This document shows positions 1 to 11,200 of a stretch of 64,000 bases of DNA, in pieces; position 1 is the stretch's first letter; each line of letters starts with the position of its first letter. Made by a program: the position numbers and the translations under genes. This stretch comes from Macrostomum hystrix. Its lineage: Eukaryota > Platyhelminthes > Macrostomidae. The stretch lies in contig CATNEN010000001.1 of assembly GCA_950097015.1 (NCBI GenBank), forward strand, positions 5,069,001-5,133,000. Direction: 5' to 3'. The notes beneath the pieces are model-generated. The model ran no database searches. It had not been told where the DNA came from and was given only the letters and a program-made list of their open reading frames with translations.

Positions 1-515
1 CAGGAGTCGTAGCTAGAATCGCAGCAGGAGTCATAGCTAGAATCGCAGCAGGAGGCGTAGCTAGAATCGCAGCAGGAGTCGTAGCTAGAATCGCAGCAGG
101 AGTCGAAGCTAGAATCGCAGCAGGAGTCGTAGCTAGAATCGCAGCAGGAGTCGCAGCTAGAATCGCAGCAGGAGTCGTAGCTAGAATCGCAGCAGAAGTC
201 ATAGCTAGAATCGCAGCAGGAGGCGTAGCTAGAATCGCAGCAGGAGTCGTAGCTAGAATCGCAGCAGGAGTCGAAGCTAGAATCGCAGCAGGAGTCGTAG
301 CTAGAATCGCAGCAGGAGTCGCAGCTAGAATCGCAGCAGAAGTCGCAGCTAGAATCGCAGCAGAAGTCGTAGCTAGAATCGCAGCAGGAATCTTATCAAG
401 AATCGCAGCAGGAATCTTATCAAGAATCGCAGCAGGAATCTCAGCTAGAATTGCAGCAGAAGTCGTAGCTAGAATTGCAGCAGGAATCGTAGCAAGAATC
501 GCAGCAGGAGTCTTA
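1..515. repeat. 24-bp minisatellite array
   Basis: About 21 tandem copies of a 24-bp unit containing TAGCTAGAATCGCAGCAG, with point variants between units. The array runs off the left edge and decays near 515. It probably lies in, or upstream of, the first intron of the PEX12 gene. No sustained ORF was recognised in it. Confidence 0.95.
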
Positions 516-1137
516 GCTACTTAATTTAATAAGTTTGTTATCTACTAGGTCATAGAAAGATTAGCGAAATCCGTTAACCTCATTTTTCCAAAAGCCGATT
601 ATTAATGTTGAAGATGGAGCATTTTAGGCTGCAATGCTTATTATCGTTATTAATATATTGTTAATATAGTTTCAATTTAAAAGAAGGCAATCTTCAGCTG
701 TTAGTTTTTGTGTTGTAAATTACCAACTTTAAATGTAATAATTGAACTTATTTACGTCGTTGTTGTAGCTAAATTATTACGTAACACAATATTTATTACT
801 CGTTGTGTTTTCCAATTTTAAACTACTAGTTTTATTGTGTACAAGTAGTGTGGTTAGCTTGTAACCATCAGAAAACAATCTGCAGCTAAAAAGAAAACTA
901 AAAATAAATTGTTTATGTAATAAGAAAATTTTGTTGTGCTTCTATTTGGTACTTTTTAAGTTCGTATGTAAAATGTAATTCATTTTTGCTTTTTCTTAAA
1001 TTGTGACACCGTTTAGATAGCTTAATAATTTAAAATGATTTAAAATAAATTTGGTTACCTTAATAATTCACGTTTAATAATCTTAATCGATTAAGTAAGG
1101 AGGTGGACTTCTTGTTTAATTATTAATTATTCAATTT
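516..1137. other. AT-rich unique spacer, probably PEX12 intron or 5' region
   Basis: AT-rich unique DNA between two arrays. The start codon of PEX12 must lie upstream of 2160, and the missing N-terminal exon should encode only a few residues. Several ATGs occur here, but none is followed by a donor convincing enough to call. I see nothing else. Confidence 0.5.
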
Positions 1138-2090
1138 CAATCTTTAGTTAATCTGTTCTCTACACCCTCCAATCCTCAGTTAATCTGTTCTCTACACCCT
1201 CCAATCCTCAGTTAATCTGTTCTCTACACCCTCCAATCCTCAGTTAATCTGTTCTCTACACCCTCCAATCCTCAGTTAATCTGTTCTCTACACCCTCCTA
1301 TCCTCAGTTAATCTGTTCTCTACACCCTCCAATCCTCAGTTAATCTGTTCTCTACACCCTCCAATCCTCAGTTAATCTGTACCCTACACCCTCCAATCCT
1401 CAGTTAATCTGTACCCTACACCCTCCAATCCTCAGTTAATCTGTACCCTACACCCTCCAATCCTCAGTTAATCTGTACCCTACACCCTCCAATCCTCAGT
1501 TAATCTGTACCCTACACCCTCCAATCCTCAGTTAATCTGTACCCTACACCCTCCAATCCTCAGTTAATCTGTACCCTACACTATCCAATCCTCAGTTAAT
1601 CTCTACTCTACACTATCCAATCCTCAGTTAATCTCTACTCTACACTATCCAATCCTCAGTTAATCTCTACTCTACACTATCCAATCCTCAGTTAATCTCT
1701 ACTCTACACTATCCAATCCTCAGTTAATCTCTACTCTACACTATCCAATCCTCAGTTAATCTCTACTCTACACTATCCAATCCTCAGTTAATCTCTACTC
1801 TACACTATCCAATCCTCAGTTAATCTCTACTCTACACTATCCAATCCTCAGTTAATCTGTACCCTACACCCTCCAATCCTCAGTTAATCTCTACTCTACA
1901 CTATCCAATCCTCAGTTAATCTCTACTCCACACCATCCAATCCTCAGTTAATCTCTACTCCACACTATCCAATCCTCAGTTAATCTCTACTCTACACTAT
2001 CCAATCCTCAGTTAATCTCTACTCTACACTATCCAATCCTCAGTTAATCTCTACTCTACAGCCTCCAATCTTTAGATTATCTCCACTCTT
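1138..2090. repeat. 32-bp minisatellite array in PEX12 intron
   Basis: About 30 copies of a 32-bp unit built around CCTCAGTTAATCT. Sequence variants are sorted into contiguous blocks: units with CTGTTCTCTACACCCTCC first, then CTGTACCCTACACCCTCC, then CTCTACTCTACACTATCC. The array ends about 70 bp before the 3' splice site at 2158-2159. Confidence 0.95.
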
Positions 2091-2159
2091 TAAGTAATCT
2101 TCCGATGATTTTATTTGAATCGAGTAGATAAATGTTAACGTAAAAATTATTTTTTCCAG

Positions 2160-3206
2160 GCTGATGACGTCACACCCTCGTCATCATCGGAGCAAATAAT
2201 TCGTCCAAGCATATTTGATCTATTAGCGGCTGACCAATTATCCAGTTTATTTCAGCCAGCTTTCGAGCACCTACTAACTGCTATTGCTAGTTGGATTGGA
2301 ATTGATGGAACCGAATTAAATTACGACAATGATAATGTCCAAGATCGAATACTTCAATTTCATCAACGACTCGCATTGTGGGTTCTTCAGCACAAACGCT
2401 TGATTTACACATTGCTGTCAGTTTGCATAGAGTTTTATTGTTTAAACCGGCGAGGTGGCACGGTGGCAGAAAATTTCTACTCTCTTCGAAGATTTTCCGT
2501 AGCAAACGGCGGCAATGGTTCGTCCTCATTGTTAGCGACTAGCCTTGTATTCAAATCTTTATTGACATCTGTCATAGGCCCTTTAGTAATTAGACAACTA
2601 TCAGATCTATACGACTCCTGGGTTGATAGAACTGTAACGCATTCGTCAGTTAGTTATCGAATAATATCTGCGTTAATTGCTGTTTATCCTCGAGCCAGAG
2701 CACTACTGTTGCTAGGCAACGCTGCTCTGCTATTCGGCTATTTGACTGAACGAACTGATCGGCACAAATTAGAGCACATCATCGCTGGTGTTAGATTGTC
2801 CTGTCGAGTTGACAACGACAATGACGACAATCGGGATCAAGACCAGGCGTTTGAACTTCGCGCATGGACTAGTAGAGCTGTCGGACATGGCGTCACCTTG
2901 GCAATGTTCTTCCTGCAATTTTATCAGTCTCGCATTAGCGCCGGAGATAATTCAGTAGAGAATGCCGCGCCGTCTCCCTATTTGGGATCGGCATCTGTAC
3001 CGCCGCCACCGAAGCATCCGGTCCAAAATTTAGATCCCAGACTGTGTCCGCTCTGTAGTCGGCCCAGACAGAATCCGTGCGCATTGGCTACGTCCGGTTG
3101 CGTGTTTTGTTTCGCCTGCATTCACAGTCATTTGGCTTCAGGATCTGCTAGATGTCCGGTCACTGGTTTACCGTCAAGTGTTAGACATATTGTTCGTCTA
3201 TTGTAA
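2160..3206 (+). CDS. PEX12: Peroxisome assembly protein 12 (peroxin-12), 5' partial
   Basis: PEX12 forms, with PEX2 and PEX10, the RING ubiquitin-ligase complex in the peroxisomal membrane that ubiquitinates the import receptor PEX5. One long exon follows the acceptor TTTTTTCCAG and stays open for 348 residues (human PEX12 is 359 aa). The N-terminal motif RPSIFDLLAADQLSSLFQPA matches the PSIFEVVAQDSL region of PEX12. Further matches are ENFYSLRR (residues ~104-111), the hydrophobic stretch GVTLAMFFLQF, and a C-terminal half-RING at about 296-334 (CPLC, GCVFCFAC, CPVTG). This cysteine spacing is that of PEX12, not PEX2 or PEX10. No in-frame ATG lies at the exon start, so a short upstream exon supplies the first residues. 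The residue at 2376 is an internal TTG leucine, not the start. There is a single coding exon after the array-filled intron. Confidence 0.95.
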   Translation, partial: ADDVTPSSSSEQIIRPSIFDLLAADQLSSLFQPAFEHLLTAIASWIGIDGTELNYDNDNVQDRILQFHQRLALWVLQHKRLIYTLLSVCIEFYCLNRRGGTVAENFYSLRRFSVANGGNGSSSLLATSLVFKSLLTSVIGPLVIRQLSDLYDSWVDRTVTHSSVSYRIISALIAVYPRARALLLLGNAALLFGYLTERTDRHKLEHIIAGVRLSCRVDNDNDDNRDQDQAFELRAWTSRAVGHGVTLAMFFLQFYQSRISAGDNSVENAAPSPYLGSASVPPPPKHPVQNLDPRLCPLCSRPRQNPCALATSGCVFCFACIHSHLASGSARCPVTGLPSSVRHIVRLL

Positions 3207-3305
3207 TCAGACTGTCTATTAATTTTCTATTCGTTTTGCTGGCTGGTTGTACTGTCCTAATAATACCAATAATGATTATTAATAGTACTTTGCAAACAGT
3301 AGACA

Positions 3306-3520
3306 AGCGCTAGAAGCAGACCCTTGTCGCTAGAAGCAAACCCTTAGCGCTAGAAGCAGACCCTTAGCGCTAGAAGCAGACCCTTAGCGCTAGAAGCAGA
3401 CCCTTAGCGCTAGAAGCAGACCCTTAGCGCTAGAAGCAAACCCTTAGCGCTAGAAGCAGACCCTTAGCGCTAGAAGCAAACCCTTAGCGCTAGAAGCAAA
3501 CCCTTAGCGCTAGAAGCAGT
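3306..3520. repeat. 20-bp minisatellite array
   Basis: About 11 near-identical copies of CGCTAGAAGCAGACCCTTAG, differing mainly at one G/A position. It starts about 100 bp after the PEX12 stop codon, so it may lie in the PEX12 3' UTR. Confidence 0.95.
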
Positions 3521-4093
3521 CGTGACACCACTTTGTACTACTTCAAAATACTGTTCACAGTATTTCAGTCGGTAGAAGTGGGTAAAGTAATTAAATAATT
3601 ATTATTTGCTTAACATATAAAAACCGCTCAGCTACTTCCTTGTCCATTATTTTCGATCGCGATTATGTCAGTGCCAAGATTGTAAGTTAAGTAATTTTTC
3701 GAACTTTTCTGCTCCTGTAGCTTTTTTAGGTTAAAAAATCGAGTTTACAAGTCGCTACTGTGTTTTCTCATAGTTGAGAAAAGTTTTGTATGCTTATTGA
3801 TTTACATTTTTTGTTAACTGATTAATCTTAGAAATGTGATTTGCTAAGTTATTTTTTTCTAATGTCTGCATTATACATATTTTGTATGTTGAACAACAAA
3901 AAATCGCCTAATTGTGCATTACATACATGTAATTCTGTTAGATATATAAATTGTGTTTTTTGTTCAAATTAGGATAGAATATTGATTTGTCACTTTAAAT
4001 TAAAGTGATTTTACTTTTTTAATTTTTTTTCTAAATGCAACGATAGAAACAGAAAAAAAGTATAAACACGGCGACATATTTCTCTTCCTTACA
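3521..4093. other. AT-rich spacer between PEX12 and MED10
   Basis: Unique AT-rich DNA with homopolymer T runs. It probably holds the PEX12 3' end and the MED10 promoter or 5' UTR, but no diagnostic promoter element or canonical AATAAA was recognised. Confidence 0.4.
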
Positions 4094-4422
4094 CCGCAAC
4101 ATCACACTACTCAATTATCACACTACTCAAACATCACACTACTCAATTATCACACTACTCAATTATCACACTACTCAATTATCACACTACTCAAACATCA
4201 CACTACTCAATTATCACACTACTCAATTATCACACTACTCAATTATCACACTACTCAATTATCACACTACTCAATTATCACACTACCCAAACATCACACT
4301 ACTCAATTATCACACTACCCAAACATCACACTACCCAAACATCACACTACCCAAACATCACACTACCCAAACATCACACTACCCAAACATCACACTACCC
4401 AAACATCACACTACCCAAACAA
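4094..4422. repeat. 16-bp minisatellite array upstream of MED10
   Basis: About 20 copies of a 16-bp unit in two forms, ATCACACTACTCAATT and ACATCACACTACCCAA. The first form predominates at the left, and the second forms a pure run at the right. It ends about 90 bp before the acceptor that precedes the MED10 start codon. Confidence 0.93.
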
Positions 4423-4523
4423 TAGAACCCTGAAACATAACAATGCCGAAACATCACTACACCGAAAATTCGCAATACCAAAGCGTCAAATTACATCGAT
4501 AATCTCTCCTTCCAGCTAACGCC

Positions 4524-4979
4524 ATGGCCACTCCATCGTCTAACGATCCGCAGCAGCAGCAGCAGCAGCACGATCGCTTTCAACAATTGCAAGACGAGCT
4601 AGGCGCACTCATTGAAAACTGTTGGGAGGCCGGTATAATGGTCTGCAATTATCAGCCTCATGTTAATCTTCAACACAAAATGAACTTTCTAGTTAGCCGT
4701 TTAGCCGCTCTAGATCGAGCCAAAGCTCAAGTTGCCGATGTTCAAGTGCCTCTAGCCGTACTAAAGTACATTGACGAAGGCCGCAATCCTCAATTGTACA
4801 CTAGGCACTGCTTAGAGACCGCTTTGCAACGAAACGAAGAAGTTAAAGGCAAATTAGAGAACGTTAATCGATTTCGAACCCTACTATTGGCTGAATTGTC
4901 TCAGGCATTCGAGCAGGATATGAGTCGATATCGAAGTCTTCGGGCTGATCCAACACCGCCGTCTATTGGCGACGAATGA
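4524..4979 (+). CDS. MED10: Mediator complex subunit 10
   Basis: MED10 is a subunit of the middle module of Mediator, which links transcription factors to RNA polymerase II. The 151-aa single-exon ORF matches MED10 throughout (human 135 aa). The diagnostic block is VPLAVLKYIDEGRNPQLYTR (human VPLEVFEYIDQGRNPQLYTK). Others are LQHKMNFLVSRL, RNEEVKGKLENVNRF and the C-terminal DMSRYRSLRADPTPPS. A lineage-specific poly-Q run of six sits at residues 10-15, encoded by CAG codons. The start ATG has an excellent context (GCCATGG). Nine bases upstream is a 3' splice site (TCTCTCCTTCCAG, ending at 4515), so the 5' UTR is either interrupted by an intron or trans-spliced. A polyadenylation signal follows at 5098. 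Confidence 0.97.
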   Translation: MATPSSNDPQQQQQQHDRFQQLQDELGALIENCWEAGIMVCNYQPHVNLQHKMNFLVSRLAALDRAKAQVADVQVPLAVLKYIDEGRNPQLYTRHCLETALQRNEEVKGKLENVNRFRTLLLAELSQAFEQDMSRYRSLRADPTPPSIGDE

Positions 4980-5097
4980 TGGACTGATGGATTATCGTTG
5001 TTGTTGTTGTGTTGTAACTTACCTCTTTGTGTAACTTGCTAGACATGATGTCTAACCGTAATATTTTTCGTTCAAACTATGAATTACAAGCCAGAGC

Positions 5098-5103
5098 AAT
5101 AAA
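5098..5103 (+). terminator. Polyadenylation signal of MED10
   Basis: A canonical AATAAA lies 119 bp after the MED10 stop codon, before the next tandem array begins. Confidence 0.7.
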
Positions 5104-5129
5104 GAACCTAATGTATATACCGGTTTCTA

Positions 5130-7935
5130 GGAAATTCCAAATGGGATTTCCCTGAAAAACTCACCTGCTAGGGCAATCCTACATCCTTTATTGTTCTTTA
5201 ACATGAAATTGCTCCTCATCAGTATCTAAAAGGTGGGATTTTTCCCATATAAAAATCGACACCTAATCAGTGTCTATCAACAGAGATTTCCCCATTGTTA
5301 ATCGACTCATAATCAGTACCTAACAGGTGAGATTTCCCTATTAAAAATCGACTCTCTACCTGTGCCTACCTGTGCCTAACATCTGGGATTTCCCTAAAAA
5401 ATCGACTCCTAATACGTAACTAGCGTCTGTGATTTCCCTAACAAGAATAGACTCCTAATCAGTGTCTATTGTCTGGGATTTCCCTAACAAGAATAGACTC
5501 CTAATCAGTGTCTATCGTCTGGGATTTCCCTAACAAGAATAGACTCCTAATCAGTGTCTATCGTCTGGGATTTCCCTAACAAGAATAGACTCCTAATCAG
5601 TGTCTATTGTCTGGGATTTCCTTAACAAGAATAGACTCCTAATCAGTGTCCATTGTCTGGGATTTCCCTAACAAGAATAGACTCCTAATAAGTGTCTATT
5701 GTCTGGGATTTCCATAACAAGAATAGACTCCTAATCAGTGTCTATTGTCTGGGATTTCCCTAACAAGAATAGACTCCTAATATATATATATATATAGACG
5801 CAAAAAGTTAGATAGCTTTTGCGCGCACGCGCTCGCAGAACAGACTCCTAATCAGTGTCTATTGTCTGGGATTTCCCTAACAAGAATAGACTCCTAATCA
5901 GTGTCTATTGTCTGGGATTTCCTTAACAAGAATAGACTCCTAATCAGTGTCTATTGTCTAGGATTTCCCTAACAAGAATAGACTCCTAATCAGTGTCTAT
6001 CTTTTAGGATTTTCCTAACACGAATAGACTCCTAATCAGCGTCTAACGTCTGGGATTTCCCTAAGAAAAATAGACTCCGAATCAGTGTCTATTGTTTGGG
6101 ATTTCCCTAACAAGAATAGACTCCTAATCAGTGTCTATTGTCTGGGATTTCCCTAACAAAAATAGACTCCGAATCAGTGTCTATAGTCTGGGATTTCCCT
6201 AACAAGAATAGACTCCTAATCAGTGTCCATTGTCTGGGATTTCCCTAACAAGAATAGACTCCTAATCAGTGTCTATTGTCTGGGATTTCCCTAACAAGAA
6301 TAGACTCCTTATCAGTGTCTATTGTCTGGGATTTCCCTAACAAGAATAGACTCCTTATCAGTGTCTATTGTCTGGGATTTTCCTAACACGAATAGACTCC
6401 TAATCAGCGTCTAACGTCTGGGATTTCCCTAACAAAAATAGACTCCGAATCAGTGTCTATTGTCTGGGATTTCCCTAACAAGAATAGACTCCTAATCAGT
6501 GTCTATTGTCTGGGATTTCCCTAACAAAAATAGACTCCGAATCAGTGTCTATAGTCTGGGATTTCCCTAACAAGAATAGACTCCTAATCAGTGTCCATTG
6601 TCTGGGATTTCCCTAACAAGAATAGACTCCTAATCAGTGTCTATAGTCTGGGATTTCCCTAACAAGAATAGACTCCTAATCAGTGTCTATTGTCTGGGAT
6701 TTCCTTAACAAGAATAGACTCCTAATCAGTGTCCATTGTCTGGGATTTCCCTAACAAGAATAGAATCCTAATCAGTGTCTATTGTCTGGGATTTCCCTAA
6801 CAAGAATAGACTCCTTATCAGTGTCTATTGTCTGGGATTTTCCTAACACGAATAGACTCCTAATCAGCGTCTAACGTCTGGGATTTCCCTAACAAAAATA
6901 GACTCCGAATCAGTGTCTATTGTCTGGGATTTCCCTAACAAGAATAGACTCCTAATCAGTGTCTATTGTCTGGGATTTCCCTAACAAGAATAGACTCCTA
7001 ATCAGTGTCTATTGTCTGGGATTTCCCTAACAAGAATAGAATCCTAATCAGTGTCCATTGTCTGGGATTTCCCTAACAAGAATAGACTCCAAATCAGTGT
7101 CTAACGTCTGGGATTTCCCTAACAAGAATATACTCCTAATCAGTGTCTATTGTCTGGGATTTCTCTAACAATAATAGAATCCTAATCAGTGTCTAACGTC
7201 TGGGATTTCCCTAACAAGAATATACTCCTAATCAGTGTCCATTGTCTGGGATTTCCCTAACAAGAATATACTCCTAATCAGTGTCCATTGTCTGGGATTT
7301 CACTAACAAGTATAGACTCCTAATCAGTGTCTATTGTCTGGGATTTCCCTAACTAGAATAGACTCCTAATCAGCGTCTAACGTCTGGGATTTCCCTAACA
7401 AGAATAGACTCCTAATCAGTGTCTAACGTCTGGGATTTCCCTAACAAGAATATACTCCTAATCAGTGTCTATCGTCTGGGATTTCTCTAACAATAATAGA
7501 ATCCTAATCAGCGTCTAACGTCTGGGATTTTCCTAACAAGAATAGACTCCTAATCAGTGTCTAACGTCTGGGATTTCCCTAACAAGAATATACTCCTAAT
7601 CAGTGTCCATTGTCTGGGATTTCCCTAACAAGGATAGACTCATAATCAGTGTCTATTGTCTGGGATTTCCATAACAAGGATAGACTCATAATCAGTGTCT
7701 ATTGTCTGGGATTTCCCTAACAAGGATAGACTCATAATCAGTGTCTATTGTCTGGGATTTCCCTAACAAGGATAGACTCCTAATCAGTGTCCATTGTCTG
7801 GGATTTCCCTAACAAGGATAGACTCATAATCAGTGTCTATTGTCTGGGATTTCCCTAACAAGGATAGACTCATAATCAGTGTCTATTGTCTGGGATTTCC
7901 CTAACAAGAATAGAATCCTAATCAGTGTCTATAAG
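5130..7935. repeat. 46-bp minisatellite array between MED10 and NUB1
   Basis: About 58 copies of a 46-bp unit containing GGGATTTCCCTAACAAGAAT. The first 250 bp are degenerate copies, and the interior is more homogeneous. One unit is interrupted by a foreign segment at 5781-5840. Confidence 0.95.
5781..5840. other. 60-bp hairpin-forming interruption of the 46-bp array
   Basis: A (TA)n run is followed by an inverted repeat, CGCAAAA with TTTTGCG separated by 11 bp, and a GC-rich alternating purine-pyrimidine stretch. None of it matches the surrounding unit. It could be an insertion or an expanded microsatellite. No target-site duplication was recognised. Confidence 0.6.
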
Positions 7936-8220
7936 TGTTGAATTTACCTAATAAAAATTTATACTAATCAATGTTTGATTTCCTTGTACTTTAGTTTTAA
8001 TTCTCGCTACTAAAGTACGTAAATAAACTTGTTGTACTGTAATAACGGACGTCGTTAATATAATTTTTAAATAAAATATATTGTCACGACTGTAAAAATA
8101 GAAATTGATGACCAATTCTTACAACTCGTGCTTAAAAATAATTTTTATATTAGATTTTTATTTTAAAAGTGTTATAGTTTATCAATATAAATCTAATTTA
8201 TTGAATCGTAACTGTTTCAG

Positions 8221-11200
8221 GATGAACACGAGTTGCTTGTCAAACTGCGTCAAGCATTACGCAGTAGATCTATTAAACTGTGGGAGCCGCCATATACTTT
8301 TAAAACCAATGACGGTCTGGGCGAAGCGGACTCTACTGGGATGAGTTCATTAACGACTAGTTTGTCCAATGAATTGCGCCTATGTCCAGCGGCCTGCGCT
8401 AAGGCTTTGGAAAATTTGCGTAGGCAAGCTTTGGATAATGCCGAATCACTGGCTCATTATCGAGCTACACAGGAGGCTACTATGAAAGTGCGTCTACCTC
8501 GGGGTCACGAGCCTCAGGTGCTTAGAATCCGGTGCAGCCTACAGTCAACAGGTTATCAATTCAAATCGTTGATTGTAGCTCAGGCTGGTCAACAACTGTC
8601 TATGGCCGGCGTTACCCTAATCTGCAATGGTCGAGTGTTGGACGACGCATTGTCGCTTGGTTAGTCTTGTCTAAAATTCGAACTCTCGACCTTTTTGTTG
8701 TGTAGTTCAAAGCAAACTACAATTTTCATTAAGGTTTGAAGTTAGAATCCAAAGTACTACTAATGAGCAGTAAAATTATGCCTAAATTTGTTAAGGGGTT
8801 AGCGTGTTGGCCTCTCGAACCATTGTAACTGAGCTCGATTCCGCGGCGAGGCCACATTCATATAGGGGCGCTGCCACGGCGAGAAGGCTTAGGGTTGTCG
8901 TAAAATTTGAGGTCCAACCTCCAAGGCACAGTGAGAGTGTACACTGCCTGACAATGAGAAAGTCTGTGTACGGTATCTGTGTGCGTGTGTGCTCAGGAGT
9001 CAGTGAAATGGGCAGAATTGCCTCCTCGCTGTCTGCAAGTCTATTGTCACCAAATGATGTGCCATTGCCCGCAGCCCTCCTGCAATGATTATATATTATT
9101 ACTATGCCTCTAATGGTGGTGTTATAGTAAAATATTTACTATATATCCCAATCCCTATGTTAGGCAACCAAGGCTTTCAGAATGCTAGCAGCGTTATGGT
9201 TTTAATACGCGCCGCTCCGGACGATGTTGAAAATCTGCGCACCTCCGCCGACGACGCCGACGCTCTACGCGAAGCCGAATCCGAAGCCGTACTATTGGCC
9301 GGCGAAGATGACCCAGAATCCGGACCGGGCGGCGGCATTGGCGTCGGGACCGGCATGCTAGATGTGACTAATCAGAGAGGAGAACGATTGCAGCTGCCCA
9401 AGGAGCATAGGAAGGCTCTGTACTATGCGATGATTCTCGGAGAGAAGGTTTGTTATGTGCAATGGTGTCAAAAGTTAATTTCTAGATTGAGAGTTTCTAG
9501 ATTGAGAGTTTCTAGATTGATAGTGGAAAGGTAGAGTTGATTGGGAGATGTGAAGTAAATAGTGAGAGGTATAGTAGATTCGGATAGGAAGAGTAGATAG
9601 GGAGAGGTAGAGTAGATAGGGAGAGGTAGAGTAGATAGAGAGGTAGAGTAGATAGGGAGAGGTAGAGTAGATCGGGAGAGGTAGAGTAGATAGGGAGAGG
9701 TAGAGTAGATAGGGAGAGGTAGAGTAGATCGGGAGAGGTAGAGTAGATAGGGAGAGGTAGAGTAGATAGGGAGAGGTAGAGTAGATAGTCAGAGGTAGAG
9801 TAGATCGGGAAGGTGCAGGGGTAGAGTGGAAGGTGCAGGGGTAGAGTAGAAGGTGCAGGGGTAGAGTAGAAGGTGTAGTGGTAGAGTAGAAGGTGCAGGG
9901 GTAGAGTGGAAGGTGCAGGGGTAGAGTGGAAGGTGCAGGGGTAGAGTGGAAGGTGCAGGGGTAGAGTAGAAGGTGCAGGGGTAGAGTAGAAGGTGTAGTG
10001 GTAGAGTAGAAGGTGCAGGGGTAGAGTGGAAGGTGCAGGGGTAGAGTGGAAGGTGCAGGGGTAGAGTGGAAGGTGCAGGGGTAGAGTGGAAGGTGCAGGG
10101 GTAGAGTGGAAGGTGCAGGGGTAGAGTGGAAGGTGCAGGGGTAGAGTGGAAGGTGCAGGGGTAGAGTGGAAGGTGTCTTACTTGACTTGGCTTGCAGACT
10201 GGCCCAACTCGTGTCCCAATTAACTTCAGGGCAAGGCCGCCCTTCGCTCCGGTGAGCACGGTCGCGCACTACTCCTGCTGCTATCAGCCGACGAAGCATT
10301 TCAACGCGTTGATCGCAGTCTATTAGACAAGGTCGATAATCACGCTCTACTGCAGCTAGACACCGTCTGGTGCTATCTGTGCCTGAGTCGGCTTGACGAA
10401 CTAGCCGACGCTTGGGATCGACTCGGCAAGGCCGAGCGGGCCCTGGCTAAGGCCTACGGAGAGCGACTGGAACGAGTTGAAGCTGTTAAAGGTGAGATTG
10501 CGTTGATCATTATTTAAAATACTCTTCTCTACATAAGATCTACTTCTCTCCGCTAAAAAAACCGCTCCCTCCCTTTAAAATCCGCTCCGTCCATTTAAAA
10601 TCCGCTTCCTCCATTTAGAATCCGCTCCATTCATTCAGATTCCACTCCCTCCATTCAGGATCCGCTCCCTACATTCAGTATCCGCTCCTTCCATTTAGAA
10701 TCCGCTCCATTCATTCAGATTCCACTCCCTCCATTCAGGATCCGCTCCCTACATTCAGTATCCGCTCCTTCCATTTAAAATCCGCTCCCTACATCTAGAC
10801 TCTATTATCTACATCTAGACTCTATTATCTTCATCTAGAATCCGCTCCCTTTATCAAGAATCCGCTCCCTTCATCTAGAATCCGCTCCCTTCATCTAGAA
10901 CCAGCTCCCTTCATCTAGAATCCGCTCCCTTCATCTAGAATCCGCTCCCTTCATCTAGAACCAGCTCCCTTCATCTAGAACTGGCTCCCTTCATCTAGAA
11001 CCAGCTCCCTTCATCTAGAATCCGCTCCCTTCATCTAGAACCCGCTCCCTTCATCTAGAACCAGCTCCCTTCATCTAGAACCAGCTCCCTTCATCTAGAA
11101 TCCGCTCCCTTCATCTAGAATCCGCTCCCTTCATCTAGAACCAGCTCCCTTCATCTAGAATACGCTCCCTTCATCTAGAATCCGCTCCCTTCATCTAGAA

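Noticed and set aside
2287-2529. Minus-strand ORF inside PEX12
   Set aside because: It is antisense to a confidently identified exon and has no homology.
8804-9088. 94-codon + strand ORF in NUB1 intron 1
   Set aside because: It falls within the SINE-like element, whose second copy does not keep the frame.
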